Below are positions 1-5,636 of a stretch of 6,484 nt of DNA, piece after piece. Positions within the stretch are counted from its first letter, which is position 1. Every line of letters begins with the position of its first letter. A program made the position numbers and the translations under genes. Source of the DNA: an uncultured Solirubrobacterales bacterium (GTDB lineage Bacteria > Actinomycetota > Thermoleophilia > Solirubrobacterales > Solirubrobacteraceae); NCBI GenBank assembly GCA_903830015.1, contig CAIKSH010000113.1, positions 1 to 6,484 on the forward strand, read 5' to 3'. The notes beneath the pieces are model-generated. The model was given only the letters and a program-made list of their open reading frames with translations, did no database searches and was not told where the DNA came from.

Positions 1-1691
1 ACGTTCATCCCCTTCTCGGTGGGAACCAGGGCGCGCCCCTCGCGCTCGACGTAACCGACGTCGATCAGACGCTCGATGATCGCCGCGCGCGTCGCCGGGG
101 TACCGATCCCGGAGTCGGTCATCGCCTCGCGCAGCTCCTCGTCCTCGACGAACTTGCCGGCGCCCTCCATGGCTCCGAGCAGCGAGGCGTCGGAAAAACG
201 GCCTGGCGGCTTGGTCTCCTTTTCCAGCGACTCCACGTCGTTGACGGCGGCCTCCTCTCCCTTCTCGAGCCGGGGCAGCTGCTGGTCGGAGCCGGAGTCC
301 TCGTCGTCCTTCTTCTCCCCGCCGGCCAGCTCGCCCCACACGCCGCGCCAGCCGGGGACGATCAGGACCTTGCCGCGGGTCCGGAAGACGTGCCCGGCGA
401 CCGTGGTCTCGACGCGGGTGTTCTCGAACTCGGCGTCGGGATGGAAGATGGCCAGGAAGCGCCGGGTGACCATGTCGTAGATCTTGCGGTCGTCGCCGTT
501 CATCTTGTCCAGCCGGTGCTCGGCGTTGGTCGGGATGATCGCGTGGTGGTCGCCGACCTTCTCGTCGTTGACCACCCGGGCCAGCGGCAGCAGGTCGAGC
601 CCGGTGACGTAGGCCGCGGCCTCCCGGTAGGCCGCGTCGTGGCCGACCTTCTCGGCCGTCGGCTTGATCTCGGGGACCATGTCCGAGGTGAGGAACTTGG
701 AGTTGGTTCGCGGGTAGGTGAGCGCCTTGTGCTCCTCGTAGCAGCGCTGGGCGGCGGCCAGCGTCCGACGGGCCGAGAAGCCGAAGCGGGAGTTGGCGTC
801 CCGCTGGAGCGAGGTGAGGTCGTAGAGAAGCGGCGGCTGCTCGGTGCGCTTCTTCTTCTCCAGCTTGGTGATCTCGCCGCGGCCGCCCTTCACGTCGGCG
901 ACTATCGCCTCGGCATCCTTGGCGGCGGGAAGGCGGGGCTTCGCGCCCGCGTGGTAACGGCCTTCGTAGGCGCGACCGTCGTCGGTGGCGAACTTCGCGT
1001 CCACCAGCCAGTACTTCTCGGGCACGAAGGCCCGGATCTCCTCTTCGCGGCGGGTGAGGATGGCGAGGGTCGGGGTCTGCACGCGGCCGAGCGAGACCGC
1101 CCCGTCGAAGGAGGAGCGCAGGCGGATAGTCGCCGCCCGGGTCGCGTTCATCCCGACGATCCAGTCGGCCTCCGAGCGCGACCGGGCCGCCTCTTCCAGG
1201 CGGTGGAACTCATCGGCCGGCCGGAGGTGCTCGAGCCCCTCCTTCAGCGCCGTATCGGTCATCGACGAGAGCCAGAGTCGCTCGACCGGCTTCTTCGAGC
1301 CCGACTTCTCGTACAGGTAGGCGAAGATCAGCTCGCCCTCGCGGCCGGCGTCGCAGGCGTTCACGACCTCGTCGACCTCATCGCTGCGCAGGAAGCGGCG
1401 CACGACCTTCATCTGCTTCTGGGAGCGCTCGTCGCGCACGTCGAGCTTGAACTTCTCGGGCACGATCGGCAGGTCGGCCATCCGCCAGCGCTTGAACTTC
1501 TCGTTGTACTCCTCCGGCTCGGCCAGCTGGACGAGGTGGCCAACCGCCCAGCTGATTATGTGGTCCGGGCCCTCGAGCCAGCGGACCGTCTTGTCACCGG
1601 GGCTCTTGCCCTTGGCGAAGGGACCCGGCAGCACACGGGCCAGGTCCTGGCCGACGGAGGGCTTCTCGGCGATGACGAGGGTCTTGCCCAT
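1..1691 (-). CDS. topB: Type IA DNA topoisomerase, topoisomerase III-like (3' end missing)
   Basis: Type IA topoisomerases cut one DNA strand through a 5'-phosphotyrosine, pass the other strand and reseal. The 563 visible residues carry the family hallmarks in order. The N-terminal Toprim domain starts LVIAEKPS (catalytic Glu9) and contains DAGREGELIF at 114-123. DWIVGMNATRA is at 176-186 and SLGRVQTPTLA at 200-210. The active-site LTYPRTNSKFL is at 324-334, with Tyr326 the expected nucleophile. DHHAIIPT is at 381-388 and GIGTPATRAAIIE at 528-540. The Toprim form DxGREGE and the overall pattern fit the TopB branch better than TopA, which usually has DxDREGE. An acidic insert lies around 459-470. 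The start is ATG at 1691, with no Shine-Dalgarno but a TACCCT box 8 bases upstream. The C-terminal part, possibly with further DNA-binding or zinc modules, is beyond the window. TopB versus a TopA variant is the remaining uncertainty. Confidence 0.93.
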   Translation of the reverse strand, partial: MGKTLVIAEKPSVGQDLARVLPGPFAKGKSPGDKTVRWLEGPDHIISWAVGHLVQLAEPEEYNEKFKRWRMADLPIVPEKFKLDVRDERSQKQMKVVRRFLRSDEVDEVVNACDAGREGELIFAYLYEKSGSKKPVERLWLSSMTDTALKEGLEHLRPADEFHRLEEAARSRSEADWIVGMNATRAATIRLRSSFDGAVSLGRVQTPTLAILTRREEEIRAFVPEKYWLVDAKFATDDGRAYEGRYHAGAKPRLPAAKDAEAIVADVKGGRGEITKLEKKKRTEQPPLLYDLTSLQRDANSRFGFSARRTLAAAQRCYEEHKALTYPRTNSKFLTSDMVPEIKPTAEKVGHDAAYREAAAYVTGLDLLPLARVVNDEKVGDHHAIIPTNAEHRLDKMNGDDRKIYDMVTRRFLAIFHPDAEFENTRVETTVAGHVFRTRGKVLIVPGWRGVWGELAGGEKKDDEDSGSDQQLPRLEKGEEAAVNDVESLEKETKPPGRFSDASLLGAMEGAGKFVEDEELREAMTDSGIGTPATRAAIIERLIDVGYVEREGRALVPTEKGMN

Positions 1692-1699
1692 GCGCCGGC

Positions 1700-1705
1700 A
1701 GGGTA
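1700..1705 (-). promoter_or_regulatory. Putative -10 box TACCCT of the topoisomerase gene
   Basis: TACCCT on the minus strand lies 8 bases upstream of the ATG at 1691. Transcription starting about 7 bases after the box would begin at or next to the ATG, giving a leaderless mRNA. No Shine-Dalgarno and no clear -35 hexamer are visible. Support comes from the same arrangement at other genes in the window. Confidence 0.5.
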
Positions 1706-1742
1706 GCGGCCGCTCCACCCGGGTCCCGTCCCGTGGCAGGAA

Positions 1743-1748
1743 TACGCT
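1743..1748 (+). promoter_or_regulatory. Putative -10 box TACGCT of the penicillin-binding protein gene
   Basis: TACGCT lies 11 bases before the GTG at 1760, the same gap as the TACACT box of the lipoprotein gene. It predicts a leader of only a few bases. It sits inside the longer open frame that begins at GTG 1733, so if functional it argues for the downstream start. No -35 hexamer is evident. Confidence 0.4.
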
Positions 1749-1759
1749 TCTCGGTAACC

Positions 1760-3640
1760 GTGGCAGACGACAGGGGCTCGGAGGACTCCGGAAGGGAGCC
1801 GCGCAGGCGCCAGCGCCCGGCGCGCGACCCCGGCCGCGACGACGGCGAGGACTGGGAGTTCGAGGCCCCTCCGCGGCGCCGGAGCGAGCACCGGGAGCAG
1901 GCCGAAAGCGCTCGCCAGCAGGCCGGGAGCGCCCGGGCCGGTTCGGGCGAGGGGCGAGCTCCCAACCACCGGGCCCGCCGGCTCGTAGCCGCCGGTGGCG
2001 GCGTGGCGCTCGTCGTGATCGCCGTCGTCCTGCTCATCGGATCGTGCGGAAACCCGGGCGAGGACGCCGTCAAGAGCTACGCCAGCGCCTGGTCGAAGGG
2101 CGACTGGGCCGCCATGTACGAGCAGCTCACCCCGCAGAGCCGCCAGAAGCTCTCCCTGATCGAGTTCGCCCAGGCCGGCCGTGAGGCCCTGGCCACCGCC
2201 ACGGCCGGCGAGACCTCGGTACGCGCCGGCGAGCCCAGGGCCGACGGTGACGGGCGCTGGCTCATCCCCACGACCGTGGCCACCCGGATCTTCGGCCGGA
2301 TCTCCGGCAACACCGAGGTTCGGGTCGATACCGAGGGCGACGAGAAGAAGATCGTCTGGTCCCCCGCCCAGGTCTTCCCCGGGCTCAAGCCCGGGGAGAA
2401 GCTGGCACGGGAGACGACAATGCCCGCCCGCGGGACGCTCCTGGCCCGCGACGGGACGGTCCTGGCCAAGGGCCCGGACCGTAGCTCGCCGATCCCCGAG
2501 GTCGCCTCGCAGGTAGTCGGCGAAGTCGGCCCGGTGCCGCCCGAGCTCACGCTCGAGACCAGCTCCCTCGGCTACCCGCCGGACGCCCAGGTCGGAATCA
2601 GCGGCCTGGAGAGGATCTTCAACCCGCAGCTCGGCGGCCGGCCGGCCGGTGTCCTCAAGGCCGGTCCCCGGACCATCGGGCGCAGCGCCGGGGCCCCGGG
2701 ACAGACGGTCAAGACGACGATCTCGCCAGCCCTGGAGCGGGCCGCCATAGCGGCGGTCGCCGGCCGGGACGGGGGCGGCGTGGCCATCGACCCGGTCAGC
2801 GGGGCGGTGCTGGCCTTCGCCGGCCAGGCCTTCTCGCTGCTCCAGCCTCCCGGTTCGACCTTCAAGGTGATCACCACCGCCGGTGCCCTCGAGTACGGGG
2901 TGGCCAGCCTGAAATCGACCTACCCGTTCGAGACGCGGGCCACTCTCTCGGGCGTGCCGCTGGCCAACGCCGGGGGCGAGAACTGCGGCGGGACGCTCGC
3001 CGCCGCATTCGCCGAGTCGTGCAACTCGGTCTTCGCACCGATGGGAGCCAAGCTGGGAAGCGAGCGGCTGGTCAAGACCGCCGAGCGCTTCGGCTTCAAC
3101 GGGCCTCCCCTCCTTCCCGGGGCGGCCCAGAGCACCATCCCCCGCGAGCTCGGCGACGAGCTGAATATCGGCTCGTCGGCGATCGGCCAGGGTGAGGTCC
3201 AGGCGTCGACCCTCCAGATGGCCGACGCGGCGGCGACCATCGCCCGGGGCGGGCGCCGGCCACCGCTGACCCTCGACTTCGACCAGGCCCGCCGCAACAC
3301 GGCCCGCAGCGGGCAGCCGGTGATCTCCGCCCGGACGGCCCGGACCATGCGCAAGCTCATGACCGGCGTGGTGGCCAGCGGCACCGGGACGGCCGCGGCG
3401 ATCGGCGGTGTAACGGTCGCCGGCAAGACCGGCACCGCCGAGCTCAAGTCGCGCGAACCGGGCGATACGAGCAGCAACCCCGATGACACCACCGCCTGGT
3501 TCGTGGCCTTCGCCCCCGCCGCACCGGGCCAGACGCCGCGTATCGCCGTCGCCGTGATGTTCGTCGGTGCCGGCGCCGGCGGCGAGACCGCCGCCCCGGC
3601 CGCGCGGGAGATCCTCGTCGAAGGCCTAAAGAAGCGCTGA
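1760..3640 (+). CDS. Class B penicillin-binding protein with NTF2-like domain (peptidoglycan D,D-transpeptidase)
   Basis: Bitopic membrane enzyme that crosslinks peptidoglycan stem peptides outside the membrane and is a beta-lactam target. Numbering is from GTG 1760 (626 aa). Residues 1-73 form an Arg/Glu-rich, probably disordered cytoplasmic tail. A hydrophobic segment at about 74-95 is the membrane anchor. Residues about 101-201 look like the MecA_N/NTF2-like domain (AVKSYASAWSKGDWAAMYEQL). A class B linker motif ARGTLLARDGTVLA is at 223-236, followed by SGLERIFNPQLGG at 281-293. The transpeptidase domain has all three motifs: STFK (Ser366, Lys369), SCN (420-422) and KTG (556-558). There is no glycosyltransferase domain, which excludes class A. 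GTG at 1733 would add nine residues; I prefer 1760 because a TACGCT box lies between the two. The neighbouring genes are not the division/cell-wall cluster, so whether it serves division or elongation is unclear. Confidence 0.93.
   Translation: MADDRGSEDSGREPRRRQRPARDPGRDDGEDWEFEAPPRRRSEHREQAESARQQAGSARAGSGEGRAPNHRARRLVAAGGGVALVVIAVVLLIGSCGNPGEDAVKSYASAWSKGDWAAMYEQLTPQSRQKLSLIEFAQAGREALATATAGETSVRAGEPRADGDGRWLIPTTVATRIFGRISGNTEVRVDTEGDEKKIVWSPAQVFPGLKPGEKLARETTMPARGTLLARDGTVLAKGPDRSSPIPEVASQVVGEVGPVPPELTLETSSLGYPPDAQVGISGLERIFNPQLGGRPAGVLKAGPRTIGRSAGAPGQTVKTTISPALERAAIAAVAGRDGGGVAIDPVSGAVLAFAGQAFSLLQPPGSTFKVITTAGALEYGVASLKSTYPFETRATLSGVPLANAGGENCGGTLAAAFAESCNSVFAPMGAKLGSERLVKTAERFGFNGPPLLPGAAQSTIPRELGDELNIGSSAIGQGEVQASTLQMADAAATIARGGRRPPLTLDFDQARRNTARSGQPVISARTARTMRKLMTGVVASGTGTAAAIGGVTVAGKTGTAELKSREPGDTSSNPDDTTAWFVAFAPAAPGQTPRIAVAVMFVGAGAGGETAAPAAREILVEGLKKR
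2376..2397. repeat. 22-base inverted repeat inside the PBP gene
   Basis: Ten-base arms (TCCCCGGGCT and AGCCCGGGGA) flank a two-base centre. It lies within the codons for FPGLKPGE, in the linker between the NTF2-like and transpeptidase regions. No T-run follows on either strand, so it does not look like an intrinsic terminator. It may be chance in G+C-rich coding DNA, since FPGLKPGE constrains many of the bases. Confidence 0.5.
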
Positions 3641-4201
3641 TCAGACGTCGAGCCGGACGCTGGACTCGTTGTCCGGGTTGTCGGTCCCGTTGAAGACGAG
3701 CTCGAGCGGGCGGAAGTCCAGGGCCTGCCGGGGCAGCTTGAAGACCAGGACGCCCCCGGTGGTCGGCAGGTTCTCGGGGACGCTGTCGGGAACCGGGTAC
3801 TGCGAGTTGGCCTTGACGATCCCCGGCCGGTAGGCCAGCACGTTCACCGAGGCCAGCGGGACCGGCTCAAAGGTATCCCCGCGCGTATCGACGATCTCGA
3901 ACTTGCCCGCCGCCTGCCTGGCGCTGTCGGTGCCGTTCCACACCCGCACCCAGACCCCGAACCAGAGGTCGTCGGGGCCGAGCTGGCGTTCTCCCTTGGG
4001 GAGGCCCACGAGCAGCGCCCGGTCACCCGGGTCGGCCGGGTTGAGCTGACGGGAGATCTGGACCTGGTACTGGAGGTCTCCGTTGGTTACGTAGACCGCC
4101 TCGGACTCCCCTGAGGTGACCGTCTCCTGGTGGTCGCCGCAGGCCGAAATCAGGGCCACGGAGGCGACAAGGGCCGGAACGAGTAGGAGGCGACCGAGCA
4201 T
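3641..4201 (-). CDS. Secreted lipoprotein, possibly DUF4352-like beta-sandwich
   Basis: Predicted 186-residue lipoprotein. The N-terminus MLGRLLLVPALV is followed by a short hydrophobic core and a lipobox ISAC with Cys21 as the lipidated residue, so the mature protein should be anchored on the outer face of the cytoplasmic membrane. The mature part is rich in predicted beta strands. It has a YVTNGDLQYQVQIS start, a central DLWFGVWVRVWNGTDSARQ strand pair, then a 'D..GDTFEPVPL' stretch and a closing GGVLVFKLP segment. This layout resembles DUF4352-type immunoglobulin-like domains of Gram-positive lipoproteins, but that is pattern recall only. GTG at 4228 would add nine residues. ATG 4201 is preferred because it places the signal peptide normally and a TACACT box lies 11 bases upstream, inside the longer frame. 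Its stop directly abuts that of the convergent PBP gene. No specific function can be assigned. Confidence 0.85.
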   Translation of the reverse strand: MLGRLLLVPALVASVALISACGDHQETVTSGESEAVYVTNGDLQYQVQISRQLNPADPGDRALLVGLPKGERQLGPDDLWFGVWVRVWNGTDSARQAAGKFEIVDTRGDTFEPVPLASVNVLAYRPGIVKANSQYPVPDSVPENLPTTGGVLVFKLPRQALDFRPLELVFNGTDNPDNESSVRLDV

Positions 4202-4212
4202 CGGAGCGCGGA

Positions 4213-4218
4213 AGTGTA
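4213..4218 (-). promoter_or_regulatory. Putative -10 box TACACT of the lipoprotein gene
   Basis: TACACT on the minus strand lies 11 bases upstream of ATG 4201, in the 39-base gap after the SRPBCC gene. It suggests the lipoprotein gene has its own promoter with a leader of about 4-5 bases, although read-through from the upstream gene is also possible. No Shine-Dalgarno is seen before the ATG. Confidence 0.45.
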
Positions 4219-4240
4219 ATCGAAGCACCCGCGGACAGGC

Positions 4241-4765
4241 CTATACGCGCAGGCCGGTAGCCGGCTTGCGTGCACCGCCGGCGATCGTCGCCCGCTCACC
4301 CCGGTCGCGGTCCTCTTCGAGGATGGTGGCGAGCCGGCGCATCGCCTTGCGCCAGCCCCGCCTCTGGGGGCGCGACTCCCAGATCGCCTCCATCACCTTG
4401 TCGGTGGGAAGAGGCGGCCGGGTCTCGATGGTGGCTGTCACCTGGGTGGTGCCGTCACCGTTTTCGCCGAGCTCGAAGACCCAGAGCGTCTTGATGCGGT
4501 TGTACTTGCCGCTGCGTCCAGCCATCACGATCAGGCTCGGGCGCTCCATCTCGACGATCGCGCTGTCGCCCCAGGCGAAGCGGCCGAAGCGGACCTTGAG
4601 CTTGAAGCGGCCGCCGGCCCCGATGCCGTGGGTCTCCTCCTGGACCATGTGCCAGTCCTGCAGGAAGTGGTCGGTGAACTCGGGGAAGTTGGCCGCGTCG
4701 GAGAGGTAGTCGAAAACCACCTCTCGGGGACGCGCAATCGTCTGGGTAACCGTGAAGGGGCCCAT
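4241..4765 (-). CDS. SRPBCC (START/polyketide cyclase-like) family protein
   Basis: A 174-residue cytoplasmic protein with the typical opening of the SRPBCC helix-grip fold. The first strand MGPFTVTQTIARP is followed by the helix REVVFDYLSDAANFPEFTDHF (14-34), a common signature of 'polyketide cyclase/dehydrase' proteins. A run of beta strands follows (GRFKLKVRF 52-60, DSAIVEMERPSLIVM 67-81, IKTLWVFELG 91-100, TTQVTATIETRP 106-117). The long C-terminal helix then covers about 123-152 and is strongly basic near SRPQRRGWRKAMRR (131-144). The family binds hydrophobic ligands in a central cavity, but nothing here identifies a ligand or reaction, and most members of this type are uncharacterised. 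A basic, Gly/Ala-containing tail (about 153-174) extends past the fold. There is no signal peptide. The ATG at 4765 has no Shine-Dalgarno but a TAGACT box 8 bases upstream. Confidence 0.87.
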   Translation of the reverse strand: MGPFTVTQTIARPREVVFDYLSDAANFPEFTDHFLQDWHMVQEETHGIGAGGRFKLKVRFGRFAWGDSAIVEMERPSLIVMAGRSGKYNRIKTLWVFELGENGDGTTQVTATIETRPPLPTDKVMEAIWESRPQRRGWRKAMRRLATILEEDRDRGERATIAGGARKPATGLRV

Positions 4766-4773
4766 CGGCGCCG

Positions 4774-4779
4774 AGTCTA
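4774..4779 (-). promoter_or_regulatory. Putative -10 box TAGACT of the SRPBCC gene
   Basis: TAGACT on the minus strand lies 8 bases upstream of the ATG. The stretch from box to start codon, TAGACTCGGCGCCGATGG, is identical to that before the ParA gene apart from one extra G. It predicts transcription starting at or within two bases of the ATG. Confidence 0.55.
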
Positions 4780-4781
4780 TC

Positions 4782-4799
4782 CCCGGCGAAGCGGCCGGG
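4782..4799 (-). terminator. Possible weak terminator hairpin after the zinc-ribbon gene
   Basis: Six-base arms CCCGGC and GCCGGG enclose a six-base loop in the 43-base gap after the zinc-ribbon stop codon. No T-run follows, so it is not a classical Rho-independent terminator. It sits just upstream of the TAGACT box of the next gene, so it might instead be incidental or a protein site. Confidence 0.22.
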
Positions 4800-4808
4800 C
4801 GCTCCGGC

Positions 4809-5075
4809 TCAGGCGACCCGCGGGAGCGCGCGGCGGACGCTCACTCCGTGCTCGACGTGCCGCACGGTCTCCTGCGCGCTGGGCTCACCGGGGTGGGCGC
4901 CGCGGCACAGGGCGCAGACCGGCCGCTGGCCGAAGACGCTGATCACCTCGCCGGCCAGGGGCGTGCGCCCGCAGTCCGAGCAGTGCGGATCGAGGGCCTG
5001 GCGACGCTCGCTCCCCTTTCGCAGAAGCCGTCGCTCCAGGTCGGATTCGTCGAAAATCGCCGGAATTCGGGTCAT
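4809..5075 (-). CDS. Small hypothetical protein with four-cysteine zinc-ribbon motif
   Basis: An 88-residue protein that I cannot assign to a named family. A charged N-terminal segment (SDLERRLLRKGSERRQALD, 11-29) precedes two CxxC knuckles: CSDC at 32-35 and CALC at 54-57. Between them lies GRTPLAGEVISVFGQRPV. The CxxC-18-CxxC spacing is that of a compact zinc ribbon binding one Zn2+. The PL-GE pattern between the knuckles recalls small actinobacterial proteins of unknown function. The C-terminus is basic (HGVSVRRALPRVA). There is no signal peptide or membrane segment, so it is probably cytoplasmic; nucleic-acid or protein binding is a guess. The start ATG 5075 gives a sensible N-terminus. 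TTG 5117 would add 14 residues and has no clear site either. It is the only gene here without a recognisable TANNNT box or Shine-Dalgarno, so the start is less certain. It ends 43 bases before the SRPBCC gene on the same strand. Confidence 0.72.
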   Translation of the reverse strand: MTRIPAIFDESDLERRLLRKGSERRQALDPHCSDCGRTPLAGEVISVFGQRPVCALCRGAHPGEPSAQETVRHVEHGVSVRRALPRVA

Positions 5076-5145
5076 GGCCCGTATTTCGCCGCGATGGTGC
5101 TGCGCTCCTTCCCTCAACGTGGTGGACGCGGGCGCCCCGACGCCC

Positions 5146-5151
5146 TAGGGT
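5146..5151 (+). promoter_or_regulatory. Putative -10 box TAGGGT of the FHA gene
   Basis: TAGGGT lies four bases before ATG 5156. Transcription beginning about seven bases after the box would start near 5158, past that ATG. The transcript would then begin with the purine-rich Shine-Dalgarno and be translated from ATG 5174. No -35 hexamer is evident. Confidence 0.4.
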
Positions 5152-5159
5152 CGGCATGA

Positions 5160-5165
5160 GGGAGG
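5160..5165 (+). promoter_or_regulatory. Shine-Dalgarno GGGAGG deciding the FHA gene start
   Basis: GGGAGG lies eight bases before ATG 5174, ideal spacing, whereas ATG 5156 has no comparable site. It is the only strong Shine-Dalgarno before a gene in this window and supports 5174 as the start. Confidence 0.65.
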
Positions 5166-5173
5166 TCGCTGAG

Positions 5174-5626
5174 ATGGATTCCAAGCACCCAGAGAGCGAG
5201 AACACCGCGCCGCACCGGCTGGGGCCTGAGTCGATGGGCGACCGGTCTGCACCACAGGCCGCGCCGGCCGGCGTGGTGGTCCTGGAGCCGGGCGACCACC
5301 TCGTCTTCAACGAGGGTGTGGCTCTGCGGAGCTTCCCGATCGCCGGCGAGTGGACCCACATCGGGCGAAGCGCCTCCTCCCACATACGTTTCGAGGACCC
5401 GACCGTCTCCCGGCGCCACGCACTGATCGTCCGGCGACCGGACGGCCTCAAGCTGATCGATGACCGCAGCATGAACGGCATCCAGGTCAACGGGGAGCGG
5501 GTCGATATCCACACCCTCAGGAGCGGCGACCGCATCCAGGTGGGCCGCCACACCCTCCACTACGTGCACGTGGCCGTCGAGACGCCCCTGGCCCAGGCAC
5601 TCCCCGCAGAAGCGCTGCAGGTTTAG
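5174..5626 (+). CDS. FHA-domain protein
   Basis: A 150-residue soluble protein whose only domain is a C-terminal forkhead-associated domain, a phosphothreonine-binding module commonly used downstream of Ser/Thr kinases. Residues 1-32 are a polar, probably disordered leader with several Ser/Thr that could themselves be phosphorylated. The FHA core spans about 42-130 and has the conserved elements in place: GR at 64-65, S79 and H82 in SRRH, NG at 101-102 and NG at 106-107. The usual 'STNG' is SMNG here, and the strands after it (RVDIHTLRSGDRIQVGRHTLHYV) are typical. There is no membrane segment, so it should be cytoplasmic. The start is set by GGGAGG upstream of ATG 5174; ATG 5156 would add six residues. 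It lies 10 bases before a ParA-type gene on the same strand, suggesting a shared transcript. No kinase gene is visible in the window. Confidence 0.88.
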   Translation: MDSKHPESENTAPHRLGPESMGDRSAPQAAPAGVVVLEPGDHLVFNEGVALRSFPIAGEWTHIGRSASSHIRFEDPTVSRRHALIVRRPDGLKLIDDRSMNGIQVNGERVDIHTLRSGDRIQVGRHTLHYVHVAVETPLAQALPAEALQV

Positions 5627-5629
5627 ACT
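5624..5629 (+). promoter_or_regulatory. Putative -10 box TAGACT of the ParA gene, overlapping the FHA stop codon
   Basis: The first three bases of TAGACT are the TAG stop codon of the FHA gene. The box lies seven bases before ATG 5637, so transcription would begin at the ATG itself. The box and its downstream flank match those of the SRPBCC gene almost exactly. No Shine-Dalgarno precedes the ATG, which argues for leaderless translation from this promoter. Confidence 0.5.
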
Positions 5630-5636
5630 CGCGCCG

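Larger units (their letters stand above)
5076..5173. promoter_or_regulatory. Divergent intergenic region between zinc-ribbon and FHA genes
   Basis: This 98-base stretch should hold the promoters for both outward-facing genes. On the plus side there is a TAGGGT box overlapping the 8-base palindrome CCCTAGGG (5143-5150), and a Shine-Dalgarno. On the minus side no TANNNT box is seen at the expected distance before ATG 5075. The nearest T/A-rich stretch is around 5079-5088. Confidence 0.5.

Noticed and set aside
390..1706. A 438-codon plus-strand open frame opposite the topoisomerase gene
   Set aside because: Its Leu/Val/Gly/Arg-rich translation has no recognisable domain, while the minus-strand frame carries every type IA topoisomerase motif. 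Long antisense frames are expected in G+C-rich coding DNA.
2048..2065. Possible lipobox (IGSC) right after the PBP membrane segment
   Set aside because: The segment follows more than 70 charged residues, so it is an internal membrane anchor and not an N-terminal lipoprotein signal peptide.
1447..2184. A 245-codon plus-strand frame spanning the topoisomerase start and the PBP N-terminus
   Set aside because: Very Arg/Pro/Gly-rich translation typical of an out-of-frame reading, and it overlaps two well-supported genes.
4116..4709. A 197-codon plus-strand frame opposite the SRPBCC and lipoprotein genes
   Set aside because: The translation is Arg/Ser-rich without motifs; the opposite strand encodes a lipobox signal peptide and an SRPBCC fold.
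5143..5150. The palindrome CCCTAGGG as an operator
   Set aside because: Only eight bases, unique in the region and overlapping the -10 box; there is nothing to separate it from chance.
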